Below, in pieces: positions 9,993-19,371 of a DNA stretch of 64,000 nt. The stretch lies in assembly GCF_001563265.1 (NCBI RefSeq), contig NZ_CP005083.1, positions 2,235,001 to 2,299,000 on the forward strand. The letters run 5' to 3'. The notes beneath the pieces were generated by a model that saw only the letters and a list, made by a program, of their open reading frames with translations, did no database searches and had not been told where the DNA came from. Position numbers and translations under genes: made by a program. Source of the stretch: Sphingobium sp. TKS (GTDB lineage Bacteria; Pseudomonadota; Alphaproteobacteria; Sphingomonadales; Sphingomonadaceae). The number at the start of each line of letters is the position of its first letter. Positions within the stretch are counted from its first letter, which is position 1.

Positions 9993-10490
9993 ATGAGCGA
10001 GGAAAGTGCCAACGCGTCCGGGTTGCGAGACAAAGGGAAGGGCGCCGGTAAAGACCTAGCGAAAAACGATCATTCCGATGGGCAGGTGCCTGATGACGAG
10101 CAGCATCTCTCGCCTGCACCGAACGACCCTGTCTCACATCCAGCTTATCTCGAAGGCGTGAGGATCGCGCACCTCTTCCTGTCGGCGCTGCGCCTGCGCG
10201 AGGACATCTTTGGCGAGGGCCTTTTCGCCGATCCAGCCTGGGACATTCTGCTCGACCTCCACGGTGCCGAGGCGCGCGAGGAGAATGTCAACGTCACCAG
10301 CTTTTCGCCCATGGCTCCGAGCACGTCGGCCCGCTGGGCCCAGATACTCTCGAAGAAGGGGCTCGTCGTTCGAACAAGAGACCCAAAGGACCGGCGCAGA
10401 ATCCACCTCAGGCTCACTCCGCAAGGGCGTGCCCTCATGCGGACCTATTTCGACACGCTGATCCAGAGAGGAGCTGGCCTGACAAGGTAG
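9993..10490 (+). CDS. Winged-helix (MarR-like) DNA-binding protein
   Basis: After a polar N-terminal tail of about 45 residues comes a wHTH domain: DPAWDILLDLHGAEAR, then a recognition-helix region (MAPSTSARWAQILSKKGLV), then the wing (RTRDPKDRRRIHLRLTPQGRAL). AGGAG lies nine bases before the ATG at 9993. The same architecture recurs in the - strand gene at 26542-26940, so both belong to one family of small regulators. The target is unknown. Confidence 0.75.
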   Translation: MSEESANASGLRDKGKGAGKDLAKNDHSDGQVPDDEQHLSPAPNDPVSHPAYLEGVRIAHLFLSALRLREDIFGEGLFADPAWDILLDLHGAEAREENVNVTSFSPMAPSTSARWAQILSKKGLVVRTRDPKDRRRIHLRLTPQGRALMRTYFDTLIQRGAGLTR

Positions 10491-10790
10491 AACCCGGCTT
10501 CGGCCCTTTTTGAGCGTCGAGCGGGACGCGGACGCGCTCGGCCACGACCGCCATCGGCAATTACCTCTGGCCCGCTCAATAGCGGACATTGGACACCGCT
10601 TCCACACCACGCTCTGTCCGGATCGATCAGGGTCCTGGAAATCGTCGCCAATAGCATCCGCATCATCGAATTCGAAAAAGGGCACCACCGTGCCCCATCT
10701 CCTCTGCCTGCGGAACGCGTGTCCTCCGGAAGGCGGATTTCGCCCAGTGCCGCATGAATTCGGCCGGAAGGAGGAAAGGCGGGCGGAGGA
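10491..10790. other. Gene-poor stretch
   Basis: About 300 bases with no credible frame. The ribosome site of the next gene (GGCGGAGGA) lies at its right end. Confidence 0.4.
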
Positions 10791-11741
10791 GTGCGAACGA
10801 CCGGGAGTTCGCATGTGTCCCAATCTCTCCTCACCAATCGAAACCTCGAGCTCGAGGCTCTGGGGTCCGGTCTCGTGAAGCGTCTTGGCGGCGTCTGGTC
10901 CTCGGACAGAGGTATGTGCCTTTGCCCTGCGCATGACGACCGCAGTCCAAGCCTATCAGTCCGCATCGGCGACAGCGCGCTGCTCTTCAAATGCTTCGCG
11001 GGCTGCGACACGCGCGACGTCCTTCGCGCCATCCGTCGCCTGGATCGCAATGCCCTCCAATCACTTCCGTCCGAGGATCGCGCACCCACCAACCAAGATT
11101 CGTCATTTTGGCTGCGGCAGCGCGCGCTGGATCTCTGGGATGCTTCGATCCCGCTCGCCGGGACGCCGGCCGAGGAATATCTCCGGCGCCGATCGTTGCC
11201 GGCAGTCTCGCGTGCCTTGCGCTATAACCGCTATACGCCCCTTGGACGAGGCAAGATCGCTACCTTGCGTCCGGCCCTCATCTCCGCGCTGCACGAGAGA
11301 GGCAATTTCGTTGCGGTTCAGCGCACCTTTCTTGATCCCAGCGAACCTCGTCGCGCGCGGGATCTGGCTAATCCCCGCCGAATGCTCGGTCGTCCGCTGG
11401 GGGGCGCGGTCACGCTTGCCCCAGCCGGAGATACGCTCGGCCTGGCCGAGGGCATGGAGACGGCCTACTCGGCCATGATCCTTTTCGATCTGCCCGTTTG
11501 GGCGACGCTTGGAAACGAACGCCTTGCGGGCATCACGATCCCCGAGACCGTCACGCGCCTGCTGCTCCTTCCCGATAACGATCGAGGCGGAAGGATTGGT
11601 GCGACCAAGGCCGAGCAGGCCTACGGAATGCCTGGCCGGACGATCGAGACAATCTGGCCGCCGCCTCGTTTCAACGACTGGAATGACGTCCTGCGGAAAT
11701 ATGGGAAGGGCGGGCCGCAGGAGTTGCGCCGGGCCGCTTGA
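10791..11741 (+). CDS. CHC2 zinc-finger / Toprim protein (plasmid primase-helicase type)
   Basis: This resembles the small primase-like proteins of plasmids and phages. A zinc-binding N-terminus (CLCPAHDDRSPSLSV, then LLFKCFAGC) is followed by a Toprim domain with AEGMETAYSAMILF and LLLPDNDRGG. A GTG at 10791 directly after GGCGGAGGA is taken as the start; GTG 10815 is possible. At 316 residues it lacks a helicase domain. It may prime the element's own replication or transfer. Confidence 0.8.
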   Translation: MRTTGSSHVSQSLLTNRNLELEALGSGLVKRLGGVWSSDRGMCLCPAHDDRSPSLSVRIGDSALLFKCFAGCDTRDVLRAIRRLDRNALQSLPSEDRAPTNQDSSFWLRQRALDLWDASIPLAGTPAEEYLRRRSLPAVSRALRYNRYTPLGRGKIATLRPALISALHERGNFVAVQRTFLDPSEPRRARDLANPRRMLGRPLGGAVTLAPAGDTLGLAEGMETAYSAMILFDLPVWATLGNERLAGITIPETVTRLLLLPDNDRGGRIGATKAEQAYGMPGRTIETIWPPPRFNDWNDVLRKYGKGGPQELRRAA

Positions 11742-11837
11742 GCAGCTGGCATCCACAGGCAGGAAATACTCGGCCGACCCGGTCCAAGCAACGAGGTCAA
11801 ATAGACGATTGATTCCCGAACGGTGCTCCGCCATATT

Positions 11838-11854
11838 CTAGTCATGCTGACTAG
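11838..11854. promoter_or_regulatory. Palindromic operator of the Phd/VapC-type locus
   Basis: CTAGTCA and TGACTAG form a perfect 7-base inverted repeat with a 3-base spacer, ending six bases before the antitoxin GTG. Such repeats are the usual binding sites for antitoxin or toxin-antitoxin complexes that repress their own operon. Confidence 0.6.
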
Positions 11855-11860
11855 TAGGAT

Positions 11861-12163
11861 GTGACTGTGGGAAAACGCGCTAATCCGGAGACGCCGGCGC
11901 CGCCAATTCGAACGCGGTGGCGGCTGCAGGATGCGAAAGCAAGGTTCAGCGAAGTCGTACGACTCGCACGCGAAAATGGCCCGCAGAGGGTAACCCTGCA
12001 TGGGCGCGACGCGGTCGTGATCGTGTCGGCGGAGACCTGGGACAAGGAACGCGCGCAGCGTAGCGGCCGCCGTCTGGTCGACCTTCTGGCCGCTTCGCCG
12101 CTCGTTGATGTCGAATTCGACCGGCCGTCGGTGGACGGGCCGGTGAGGAACGTCCATCTGTGA
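11861..12163 (+). CDS. Phd/YefM-family antitoxin
   Basis: The antitoxin would bind and neutralise the PIN toxin encoded next and repress the operon. The Phd/YefM core is visible: WRLQDAKARFSEVVRLA, then PQRVTLHGRDAVVIVSAETW. The C-terminal 40 residues are the likely toxin-binding part. The start is GTG 11861. The stop overlaps the next gene's GTG by four bases. Confidence 0.85.
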   Translation: MTVGKRANPETPAPPIRTRWRLQDAKARFSEVVRLARENGPQRVTLHGRDAVVIVSAETWDKERAQRSGRRLVDLLAASPLVDVEFDRPSVDGPVRNVHL

Positions 12164-12672
12164 GCGGCTTCCTGCTCGACACGAACATCCTCTCGGAATT
12201 GCGGAAACCTCGGCCGGAGGCCAACGTCGTCCGGTTCGTGGCTGCGCAGGGCGAAGATGATCTGTTCGTCTCGGACGTGACTTTTGCGGAGATCCGGTTC
12301 GGGATCGAGCAGCTGGCGGACGCGGATCGCCGGGCGCACATCGCAAGCTGGCTCGATCATGAGCTACGGCCGCTGTTTGCGGGCAGGACGCTTGCGATCG
12401 ATGAGAACGTGCTGTTGCGTTGGCGGCTCCTTCTCGAGGCTGGGAGACGTCGCGGTCACGTTTTCGGACAGCTCGATCTTCTGATCGGGGCCTGCGCGGC
12501 CGAGAATGGTCTGATCGTGGTCAGCCGGGATGTAACGCATTTCAAGGCTGCCGGCGTGCCTGTTCTCGAGCCCTGGAAGGCCATTTTCATCCCTTCCAAG
12601 AGCGTCCCGATCAATGTCGACGATCTCGCGAATCCTAGCCTGTTGTCTAGCCTCCTGGCCCAGCGGGGGTGA
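12160..12672 (+). CDS. vapC: PIN-domain toxin (VapC/FitB type)
   Basis: PIN toxins are metal-dependent RNases that cut tRNA, rRNA or mRNA. The acidic residues of the active site are present in FLLDTNILSEL, SDVTFAEIRFGIEQL and GQLDLLIGACAAENGL, with the last conserved region at VVSRDVTHFKAAGV. The protein is about 170 residues, with 20-25 extra at the C-terminus. It is translationally coupled to the antitoxin (GTGA overlap). Confidence 0.88.
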   Translation: MSGFLLDTNILSELRKPRPEANVVRFVAAQGEDDLFVSDVTFAEIRFGIEQLADADRRAHIASWLDHELRPLFAGRTLAIDENVLLRWRLLLEAGRRRGHVFGQLDLLIGACAAENGLIVVSRDVTHFKAAGVPVLEPWKAIFIPSKSVPINVDDLANPSLLSSLLAQRG

Positions 12673-12728
12673 AGCTTGACTATCGTTTCACTCCATCCCG
12701 CGAAAGCTCCACCAGAAGACCAGCACTG

Positions 12729-13718
12729 ATGCGGACCGATCTGGATCATTTGCCGGCGGATCGACGACGCGAACTGGGGGATTTCGTGCTACGCACGATA
12801 TTGACCGCGTTCGAGGATGCCCATGCCAGTTCGGTGACCGGCTGGAAGAAAAAAGGCCGCATCCACAAGATCGTGCTTTATGGCAGCTTCGCGCGCGGCG
12901 GCTGGGTGTACGAGCCCCACACCAAAAAGGCCTATTCGTCGGACTACGACCTTCTGGTCATGGTCAATCGCAAGCAGGTCGTGGACAATATCGCCTTCTG
13001 GTCCGCGTTGGAGGACCGATTCCTCAAGGCGTGCGCTGCCGGCCGCATAAAGAGCTTGCCTTCGATGATCGTCCACACCCGTCAGGAAGTTCACAGCGCC
13101 CTGTCCAGAGGCCGTTATTTCTTCATGGATATCGTGAAAGACGGTATCCTGCTGTACGATGCCGACGATGTAGAATTTCCAAAACCGAAACCTAAGACGC
13201 CCAGCGATAAAGTGGCATTGGCAGAGGAATATTTTGGAGAATGGTATCCGAGCGCCGGAGAGTTTTATGATGATTTTTCGCGCAATTTGGAATTGTCTCG
13301 AACTCACAAAGCCGCCTTCGAACTACACCAATGCGTCGAGCATCTCTACAATGCCGTGCTTCTGACCTTAACATTCTATGCGCCGCGCAATCACAATATA
13401 AAAGCATTGCGGGGAATGGCGGACAAGCTCGATCGTCGCCTCGCCTATGTTTGGCCAAGCGACTTTCATTGGCAGCGGGCTGCGTTCAACATCCTGCGCG
13501 ATGCCTATGTCAAGGCACGCTACGCCAGACCGGGCTACAAGATCACGGTGGAACAGTTGCGCTGGCTGGGCGAGATCACGCAGAATCTCTCGGAAGCGGT
13601 GCGCATCGTGTGCCAGGAACATATCGCTGCGCTGAAGGCGGAGGCAATGCATTCGGTCGACGCGATACCTGTCTCGGTGCGCAATATCGATAGAGCGGTC
13701 GAGGAGGAGAGCGAATGA
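12729..13718 (+). CDS. Nucleotidyltransferase-HEPN fusion protein, first copy
   Basis: The N-terminal half is a minimal nucleotidyltransferase (IVLYGSFARG, then SSDYDLLVMV, with the GS and D-x-D signature). The C-terminal half is a HEPN helical domain (AAFELHQCVEHLYNAVLL). Separate MNT and HEPN proteins form a known toxin-antitoxin class in which the transferase AMPylates the HEPN toxin. Here they are fused, and the role is open. ATG 12729 is preferred over the longer frame start at 12669, which overlaps the toxin gene. The stop overlaps the next ATG (ATGA). Confidence 0.8.
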   Translation: MRTDLDHLPADRRRELGDFVLRTILTAFEDAHASSVTGWKKKGRIHKIVLYGSFARGGWVYEPHTKKAYSSDYDLLVMVNRKQVVDNIAFWSALEDRFLKACAAGRIKSLPSMIVHTRQEVHSALSRGRYFFMDIVKDGILLYDADDVEFPKPKPKTPSDKVALAEEYFGEWYPSAGEFYDDFSRNLELSRTHKAAFELHQCVEHLYNAVLLTLTFYAPRNHNIKALRGMADKLDRRLAYVWPSDFHWQRAAFNILRDAYVKARYARPGYKITVEQLRWLGEITQNLSEAVRIVCQEHIAALKAEAMHSVDAIPVSVRNIDRAVEEESE

Positions 13719-14638
13719 GGCATGGCATTGAGCATGTCGCAGTCACGGAGCGGCCCGAACTCGAACGCATAATCGGCATGATCCTTGAGGAGTTCGAGGA
13801 TGTGCTGTCGCTCGCGCAGCAAGAATGGCGATCGAAGGGTCGGATCACAAAGATCGTTCTCTATGGCAGCCGTGCGCGCGGGGACTGGGTGGACCTGCAT
13901 CACACCCATGTCGGGAAGCATTCCGACTGGGACCTGATCGTTATGGTCAATGATGAACGATTGACCGACCGCATCAAATATTGGCGCAACGTGACCGAGC
14001 GGCTCTATCGGGAATATCGCTTCACGCACAGACTGCGATCACCGGCCCATTATTTCGTATACACGATAGAGCAAATCAATGCATCGCTCGAGAGCGGGCG
14101 TTATTTTTTCATCGATTTCCTGCGTGACGGCATCGTCGTGTACGAGACCGATGACGCCGCACTCGTTGAGCCGAAACCCATGTCTCCCAAGCGCGTGCTG
14201 AAATTAACCCAGGAGTATTTCGAGGACTGGTTCAAAAGCTCGATCGAATTTTACGACGATTACATCGGGAACGTGGAAAAGGATCGGATCAAGAAGGCGG
14301 CATATGAGCTCCATCAATGCGTAGAACGGCTCTATCATTCAGTCCTGCTGGTCTACACGCTGTATACGCCCCACAGCCACAATATCGTCGAGTTGCGCAA
14401 TGCCGCCGAATTGCACGATCCCGCGCTCGCTTCGGCATGGCCACGCGAAGAGGATGCGGATGTCGCCGCGTTCGAGAAGCTCCAGCAGGCTTATGTGAAG
14501 GCGCGTTACCCGAGGGACTATCACATTTCGGAGGAGCAGCTTGCCTGGCTCGGCGAGCATGCCGAGCATTTGATCAAACTCGTCGAGGCGAGCTGCAAGG
14601 CCCGGATCGCGCGGCTCGAGGACGACGCGCGCAAATAA
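13715..14638 (+). CDS. Nucleotidyltransferase-HEPN fusion protein, second copy
   Basis: A paralogue of the preceding gene with the same order: transferase motif LYGSRARGDW and HSDWDLIVMV, then HEPN region AAYELHQCVERLYHSVLL. The metal-binding D-x-D is kept in both copies, so neither looks dead. The pair overlaps by four bases and probably makes two proteins in fixed ratio. The two may form a heteromer or specialise on different targets. Confidence 0.8.
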   Translation: MRHGIEHVAVTERPELERIIGMILEEFEDVLSLAQQEWRSKGRITKIVLYGSRARGDWVDLHHTHVGKHSDWDLIVMVNDERLTDRIKYWRNVTERLYREYRFTHRLRSPAHYFVYTIEQINASLESGRYFFIDFLRDGIVVYETDDAALVEPKPMSPKRVLKLTQEYFEDWFKSSIEFYDDYIGNVEKDRIKKAAYELHQCVERLYHSVLLVYTLYTPHSHNIVELRNAAELHDPALASAWPREEDADVAAFEKLQQAYVKARYPRDYHISEEQLAWLGEHAEHLIKLVEASCKARIARLEDDARK

Positions 14639-14713
14639 ATCGACGCCTTCGGCATAAAGCCGAGCCCCCAGACGTCGCTGCTTCCGCCCTAACTTTGTTT
14701 GCGGAGGTGCGAG

Positions 14714-14869
14714 ATGGATGACCGGGTAGCGGCTGCGCTGGGTCTGATGGAGCGAGCGCTGCATCTGCTGGACGATGCGCAGAACTATGACGCCGCGGCC
14801 GAGTTGCAGCGTTTAATCGACGCGTTACGCGGTTCTGGGGACGTGGATGCAGGAGTCAATGAGCTATGA
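14714..14869 (+). CDS. Small hypothetical protein, 51 residues
   Basis: ATG at 14714 with GGAGG seven bases upstream. The product starts MDDRVAAALGLMERALHLLD and continues with an amphipathic helix (AAAELQRLIDALRG). It lies 75 bases after the second NTase-HEPN gene in the same direction and may be its last operon member. The good ribosome site and helical, low-arginine composition support it being expressed. The function is unknown. Confidence 0.55.
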   Translation: MDDRVAAALGLMERALHLLDDAQNYDAAAELQRLIDALRGSGDVDAGVNEL

Positions 14870-15167
14870 CGGCGCGTTCCGACGCGACAGGGCAGCTCTC
14901 TTGCAATTCGCGGGAACCCTCAGCATGATTAGCTGGCAGCTCGGCACGTCGCTGGCAACCGATGCTGTGGAACTATCCAGCGAGGCACACACGCCGGTCT
15001 CTGACTGACAGGCGGCCGTTCCGGACCAGGGCGTCATTGCCCAACGGCGGCATTCCTCTGCGAGCTCGATGAGCCGGCGCCCGCCGGCCGATGGGTTTTG
15101 CCGCGCACGGTCCGGAATCGATGCATGAATTGCTTGGCAAATCTTTGCCACTCCGCTGCGTTGGGCG
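14870..15167. other. Intergenic region before the sigma factor gene
   Basis: Just under 300 bases with no credible gene. It should contain the promoter of the lasso-associated fecI-fecR-receptor-isopeptidase operon. No element is clear enough to mark. Confidence 0.4.
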
Positions 15168-15710
15168 ATGTTCGTCGTGAACGGCCCGCAAGATGGCGCC
15201 GCGCCTCGGCTGGTTTCAGAGGCACATGGCGACGCCATCGAGGCGCTGTTCCGCGTCGAAGGGCCTCGGCTGCAACGCTATATCCGCCGACGGTTACACT
15301 CGGGCGAAGATGTCTGCGATCTCGTTCAGGAGGCATTTGTGCGACTTGCCCAGGTCGCGCGTGAAGCCATGCCGGCGCGGCCCGCCGCCTATCTTCAGCG
15401 CATTGCAAGAAACCTCCTGATCGACCGCTCACGACGAGAAATCCACTCAGCCGTTCTTCGCGTCGTCCAGGACATTGCCGTGCCGGCAACGCAGGAAGAC
15501 GGCTTGCGCCTGAACGATGTGATGCAGACTTATGAGGCCACATTGGCGGTCATGCCTGAGCGCACACGCACCGTGTTTCTGCTCTATCGGGTCGAAGAGC
15601 TGTGCTACCGGGAGATCGCGGCGCGGCTGGGTATCAGCATCCCGGCCGTACAGAAGCACATGGCGAAGGCATTGGAAAGAATAGCGCTTGCGTTGCTCGA
15701 TGAGGCTTGA
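15168..15710 (+). CDS. ECF sigma factor, FecI type
   Basis: Alternative sigma factor expected to switch on the adjoining receptor genes when released by its FecR partner. Region 2 is seen in ALFRVEGPRLQRYIRRRL and DLVQEAFVRLAQ, and region 4 in LPERTRTVFLLYRV-like sequence (here MPERTRTVFLLYRVEEL) followed by the helix-turn-helix YREIAARLGISIPAVQKHMAKAL. The stop overlaps the fecR start. FecI-FecR-TonB receptor genes commonly accompany isopeptidase-type lasso clusters. Confidence 0.9.
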   Translation: MFVVNGPQDGAAPRLVSEAHGDAIEALFRVEGPRLQRYIRRRLHSGEDVCDLVQEAFVRLAQVAREAMPARPAAYLQRIARNLLIDRSRREIHSAVLRVVQDIAVPATQEDGLRLNDVMQTYEATLAVMPERTRTVFLLYRVEELCYREIAARLGISIPAVQKHMAKALERIALALLDEA

Positions 15711-16705
15711 GAGTGCGATCTCCTGAACGATCCGCGTTGCGTGACGCTGCAACCTGGCTCGCGCGGATGAAAGGGCCGGACGCCTTGGCCTGGCAATCCG
15801 AATTCGAGCTATGGCTCGGCGCCGATGACCTGCACCGCATGGCGTACAGCCATATTGCCGAGACCTACAGTCTCGGCAAGAACCTCAACCCGACGAAAAT
15901 CGAGTTTCTTGTCCAGGCGGAGGAGGAAACAAAGGCGCGCCGGCTGCGTCGCCTCGCGGCGATGGTCGGGCTGGCGATGGTCGTGATGACCCCACTCATC
16001 TATCTGATGCGTCCAACGACCATCGCCGAGCGTGGAACGGCTGCACCGCCGTCCCAGTTCTCGACGCGGATCGGCGAGATCCGTTCGGTCGACCTCGCGG
16101 ACGGATCGATCGTCACCCTCGACACCAACACGTATCTGGACGTCGTATTCGGCCGGGATCGGCGCGAGCTGTGGCTCAAGAAGGGACGCGCAAGGTTCAA
16201 CGTGGCACATGATGGACGGACATTTGTCGTCCACGCTGGCGCTGGCACCGTCGTCGCCCACGGCACTGTGTTCGATGTTCGGGTGGACGGCGCCAGGGCG
16301 ATGGTTCGGCTCATTCAGGGGGCGATCGATGTCCACGTTCCGGGCAAGGTACAGTCGGAAGGCGTGATCCACAGGGCTTTGCCTGGACAGGCAGTCGCCT
16401 TCGATGACTCGCATGGTGTCGTTGCTGTTGCACCGTCCCAAGAGACGGAAATCGTTCAGACAACATGGCCAGACGCGCTACTCGATTTCGACGGCGCGAC
16501 GCTGGGAGAAATGGCGGCGGAGGCCAATCGGTATTCCGACGAAAGGTTGATCATTGCCGATCCAGCGCTGGCGACAAGACGGGTCTCCGGCACATTCCGG
16601 GTCGGCGATCCGGAGAGGCTGGCCGATCGCCTCGCGATCCTTCTTGATGCTCGGGTCGGCCGAACTCCCGATGGCGATATCACGCTGAATGGACAATCCC
16701 GCTAA
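15707..16705 (+). CDS. FecR-type anti-sigma factor / signal transducer
   Basis: An inner-membrane protein that holds the sigma factor and receives the signal from the outer-membrane receptor. The cytoplasmic N-terminal part (WLARMKGPDALAWQSEFELWL) is the usual FecR N-domain. One membrane segment follows (GLAMVVMTPLIYLM, about residues 88-102). The periplasmic FecR domain has IGEIRSVDLADGSIVTLDTNT, and the C-terminal part resembles an STN-like fold. The start may be TTG 15707, overlapping the sigma stop, or GTG 15713. Confidence 0.88.
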   Translation: MRVRSPERSALRDAATWLARMKGPDALAWQSEFELWLGADDLHRMAYSHIAETYSLGKNLNPTKIEFLVQAEEETKARRLRRLAAMVGLAMVVMTPLIYLMRPTTIAERGTAAPPSQFSTRIGEIRSVDLADGSIVTLDTNTYLDVVFGRDRRELWLKKGRARFNVAHDGRTFVVHAGAGTVVAHGTVFDVRVDGARAMVRLIQGAIDVHVPGKVQSEGVIHRALPGQAVAFDDSHGVVAVAPSQETEIVQTTWPDALLDFDGATLGEMAAEANRYSDERLIIADPALATRRVSGTFRVGDPERLADRLAILLDARVGRTPDGDITLNGQSR

Positions 16706-16801
16706 ATTTAGGAGAGCAAGCGGTTAAAAAACCCAACCCTCTGCGTCGCATGCCCCTGAAAGGCCGGAAATTCATCCGGCCCAGCGTCATTCGGGGGACA
16801 C

Positions 16802-19369
16802 ATGGGGTTCAGGAAAGCGATTGTGAATGCGTTGCTTGGTTCGACGCTTCTGGCCAGCACGGCGGTTGCCGCTGCCGCCGAAGGGGAGCCGACGAGGCAG
16901 TCATACGATGTTCCCAGCCAGGATCTGGGCGCAGCTCTTCGCGCAGTGGGCAGGGCCGCCAATCGTGAAATCATTTTCGAAACGGATGTCGTTCAAGGGA
17001 AGCGGGCGCCTGCCCTTGACGGTTCATACACGACGAGAGAGGCGGTCGAACAGCTCCTCCGCGGTACCGATCTCGTAGCGGTCGAGCGAGGCGGGGCGAT
17101 CCTTATCCGGAGCCGATTTCGGGAAGCTTCGGCGGAACTGAGTTCCAGTGGCGGCAGCTCCGACATTGTTGTCACGGGATCGCGGATCAGAGGCGCAGAA
17201 TCCCCGTCAGCAGTCTACGAATATTCGGCAGCGGAAGTCAAACAGCAGGGCGTTACAGATCTGCGTGAACTGGCTTCGATCATACCACAGAATTTTACAG
17301 GTGGTCAAAATCCTGGTGTCGGGCAAGGCCCCGGTCTTTTCGGTAGCCAAAATGGGGATTCGTCGACGGCCCTCAATCTCAGAGGGCTCGGCCCCGACGC
17401 GACGTTGACACTCCTCAACGGTCGCCGAATGGTCTACGGCTCCATTACACAGGGAGTGGATTTCTCCAGCATTCCGCTCGCCGCAGTTGAACGAGTAGAA
17501 GTCCTGCCAGATGGCGCATCAGCGCTGTACGGTTCCGACGCTGTCGGCGGCGTTGTGAACATCCTTCTCAAGCGAAACTATCGAGGGTTGGCTTTTGATA
17601 CGGCTATCGGGGCGTCAACCGATGGGGGGAATTTTACGCAAAATTATAGCGCCGTTGGCGGGACCCAATGGTCGGGCGGCGGCCTCGTCCTGACTGGGAA
17701 TTTTGCTCGCAATTCGGCCATCACCGCCGGCCGGCGATCTTACACTGCCGCGATGAATCCGAACGCGACATTGTTTCCCATGATTCGCACAGTCAGTGTC
17801 GTCGCAAGCGGCCACCAACAAATCGGCGACGTCTTGAGTTTGAATGCGGATGGCTATTACACCAGCCGTGATACGGCGACGGACGCACCAAATCAAACCA
17901 CCGGCCCTCTGACTGATTTCGGCGTAATCCTTCGATCGAAGAGTTGGACCTATGGCATCATGCCGGCCGCAACAATCGATTTATCCCCTTGGAAGATATC
18001 CTTGAATGGTGTCTTCGGTCGTAGCTTTTCGCCCATAGTTACTCGGGTATTTCTCCAAGGTTCGCAGCTACTGCGCAACGAAGTGATCTATGACAACGAA
18101 AATCGGGTCGTAGAAGCGGGTGCAGAGGGCCCGCTGTTCGATCTTCCCGGCGGACGAGTAAGGCTTGCTTTTGGCGGTGGATGGCGTCGCAATGAGTTGA
18201 CAACGACCCGAGCGACGGTCGTCCGTCGCGGAGACCAATCAGCATATTATGGGTATGCCGAGCTTAATTTGCCCCTGGTGGGGGAGCAGAATGCCATGCC
18301 GGGCGTGGAGAAGCTTCGTGTAAGCGCTGCCTATAGATACGAGCGTTACGATGGTCTATCAAACGTGGGAACCCCGCGACTTGGCCTGATTTGGGCCCCC
18401 GTCCGCGGAGCTGAAATCAAATTGTCGTGGGGCCGTTCTTTCAAGGCTCCCACTCTCGCGCAGCAGCTTTCTATTCCTGCCGCCACGCTGCTGTCCGCAG
18501 CATCTGGCGGAAGTACGGTCCCGAGCGGACGAACCCTGCTCTCTCTCTCAGGCGGAAGCACGACGCTGAGGCCCGAACGCGCAACGAGCTTCTCAGCAAC
18601 AATCGACATCCGCCCACCGACGTTACCCGGTCTCGCGGTTAGCGTGAGCTATTTCGACGTTCGTTACCGTGATCGCATCGTTGCGCCGGTCGGCTCGATC
18701 GAGACGGCGCTACTGAGTCAAGCCTTTGCTGAATTGGTCGAGTTCAGGCCGTCCCTGTCTGCGATTCAGGAGGCGGTGAGCGTTTCGCCAACGGGTTTGA
18801 ACAATCAGACAGGTAGACCGTTCGACCCGGCCTCGGTATTTGCTATAATCGATGGCCGATTTCGTAACATTGCCAGCACATCTTACAGTGGCGTCGACGG
18901 ATCAATATCCTATCGCTTGGAATTTGGATCGCGGAATTCCCTCTCATTCCGGGCCGATGCGTCATACCTAACCTCAAGCCGTCAGCTCGTTCCCTTGGAA
19001 CCGAGCGTCCAACTTGCCGGCACGATATTTAATCCGCCGCGGTTCAGGGCTCGCGGCGGCCTCTCCTGGACAAATAGTGGGGGCGTGGGAGCGAATCTCT
19101 TCGCGAACTATCTAGGCAGCGTCCGCGATAACCGCACAGCATCAACTTATTCGACAGCCTCCATGACGACGTGGGATATAACCGCTCGATACAAGTTAAA
19201 CGGAGAATCCAGCCGGTCCAACTGGGAAGTGCAGATGTCGGTACTAAATTTGTTCGATAGGAAACCGAGCTTTATCCGAACGACAAGCGCGCTTTTCGAG
19301 CCATATGATTCGACGAATTACTCGGCGATCGGCCGATTTGTTAAGTTCTCACTTTCTGCACAGTTCTAG
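16802..19369 (+). CDS. TonB-dependent outer-membrane receptor with N-terminal signalling domain
   Basis: An outer-membrane transporter of 855 residues with a signal peptide (about residues 1-26, ending AVAAAAEG). An STN signalling domain follows (SYDVPSQDLGAALRAVGRAA to about residue 105), then the plug (DIVVTGSRIRG, LRGLGPDATLTLLNGRR, GVDFSSIPLAAVERVEVLPDG) and a beta barrel ending in Phe. The STN domain fits signalling to FecR. Its place before the isopeptidase gene suggests it imports the lasso peptide, or a complex of it, for sensing and breakdown. Base composition is lower in GC than that of the flanking genes. Confidence 0.92.
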   Translation: MGFRKAIVNALLGSTLLASTAVAAAAEGEPTRQSYDVPSQDLGAALRAVGRAANREIIFETDVVQGKRAPALDGSYTTREAVEQLLRGTDLVAVERGGAILIRSRFREASAELSSSGGSSDIVVTGSRIRGAESPSAVYEYSAAEVKQQGVTDLRELASIIPQNFTGGQNPGVGQGPGLFGSQNGDSSTALNLRGLGPDATLTLLNGRRMVYGSITQGVDFSSIPLAAVERVEVLPDGASALYGSDAVGGVVNILLKRNYRGLAFDTAIGASTDGGNFTQNYSAVGGTQWSGGGLVLTGNFARNSAITAGRRSYTAAMNPNATLFPMIRTVSVVASGHQQIGDVLSLNADGYYTSRDTATDAPNQTTGPLTDFGVILRSKSWTYGIMPAATIDLSPWKISLNGVFGRSFSPIVTRVFLQGSQLLRNEVIYDNENRVVEAGAEGPLFDLPGGRVRLAFGGGWRRNELTTTRATVVRRGDQSAYYGYAELNLPLVGEQNAMPGVEKLRVSAAYRYERYDGLSNVGTPRLGLIWAPVRGAEIKLSWGRSFKAPTLAQQLSIPAATLLSAASGGSTVPSGRTLLSLSGGSTTLRPERATSFSATIDIRPPTLPGLAVSVSYFDVRYRDRIVAPVGSIETALLSQAFAELVEFRPSLSAIQEAVSVSPTGLNNQTGRPFDPASVFAIIDGRFRNIASTSYSGVDGSISYRLEFGSRNSLSFRADASYLTSSRQLVPLEPSVQLAGTIFNPPRFRARGGLSWTNSGGVGANLFANYLGSVRDNRTASTYSTASMTTWDITARYKLNGESSRSNWEVQMSVLNLFDRKPSFIRTTSALFEPYDSTNYSAIGRFVKFSLSAQF

Positions 19370-19371
19370 TG

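Noticed and set aside
10134..11092. - strand frames of 215-266 residues near 10.1-11.1 kb
   Set aside because: They mirror the winged-helix and Toprim genes and have the Arg/Ser bias of shadow frames.
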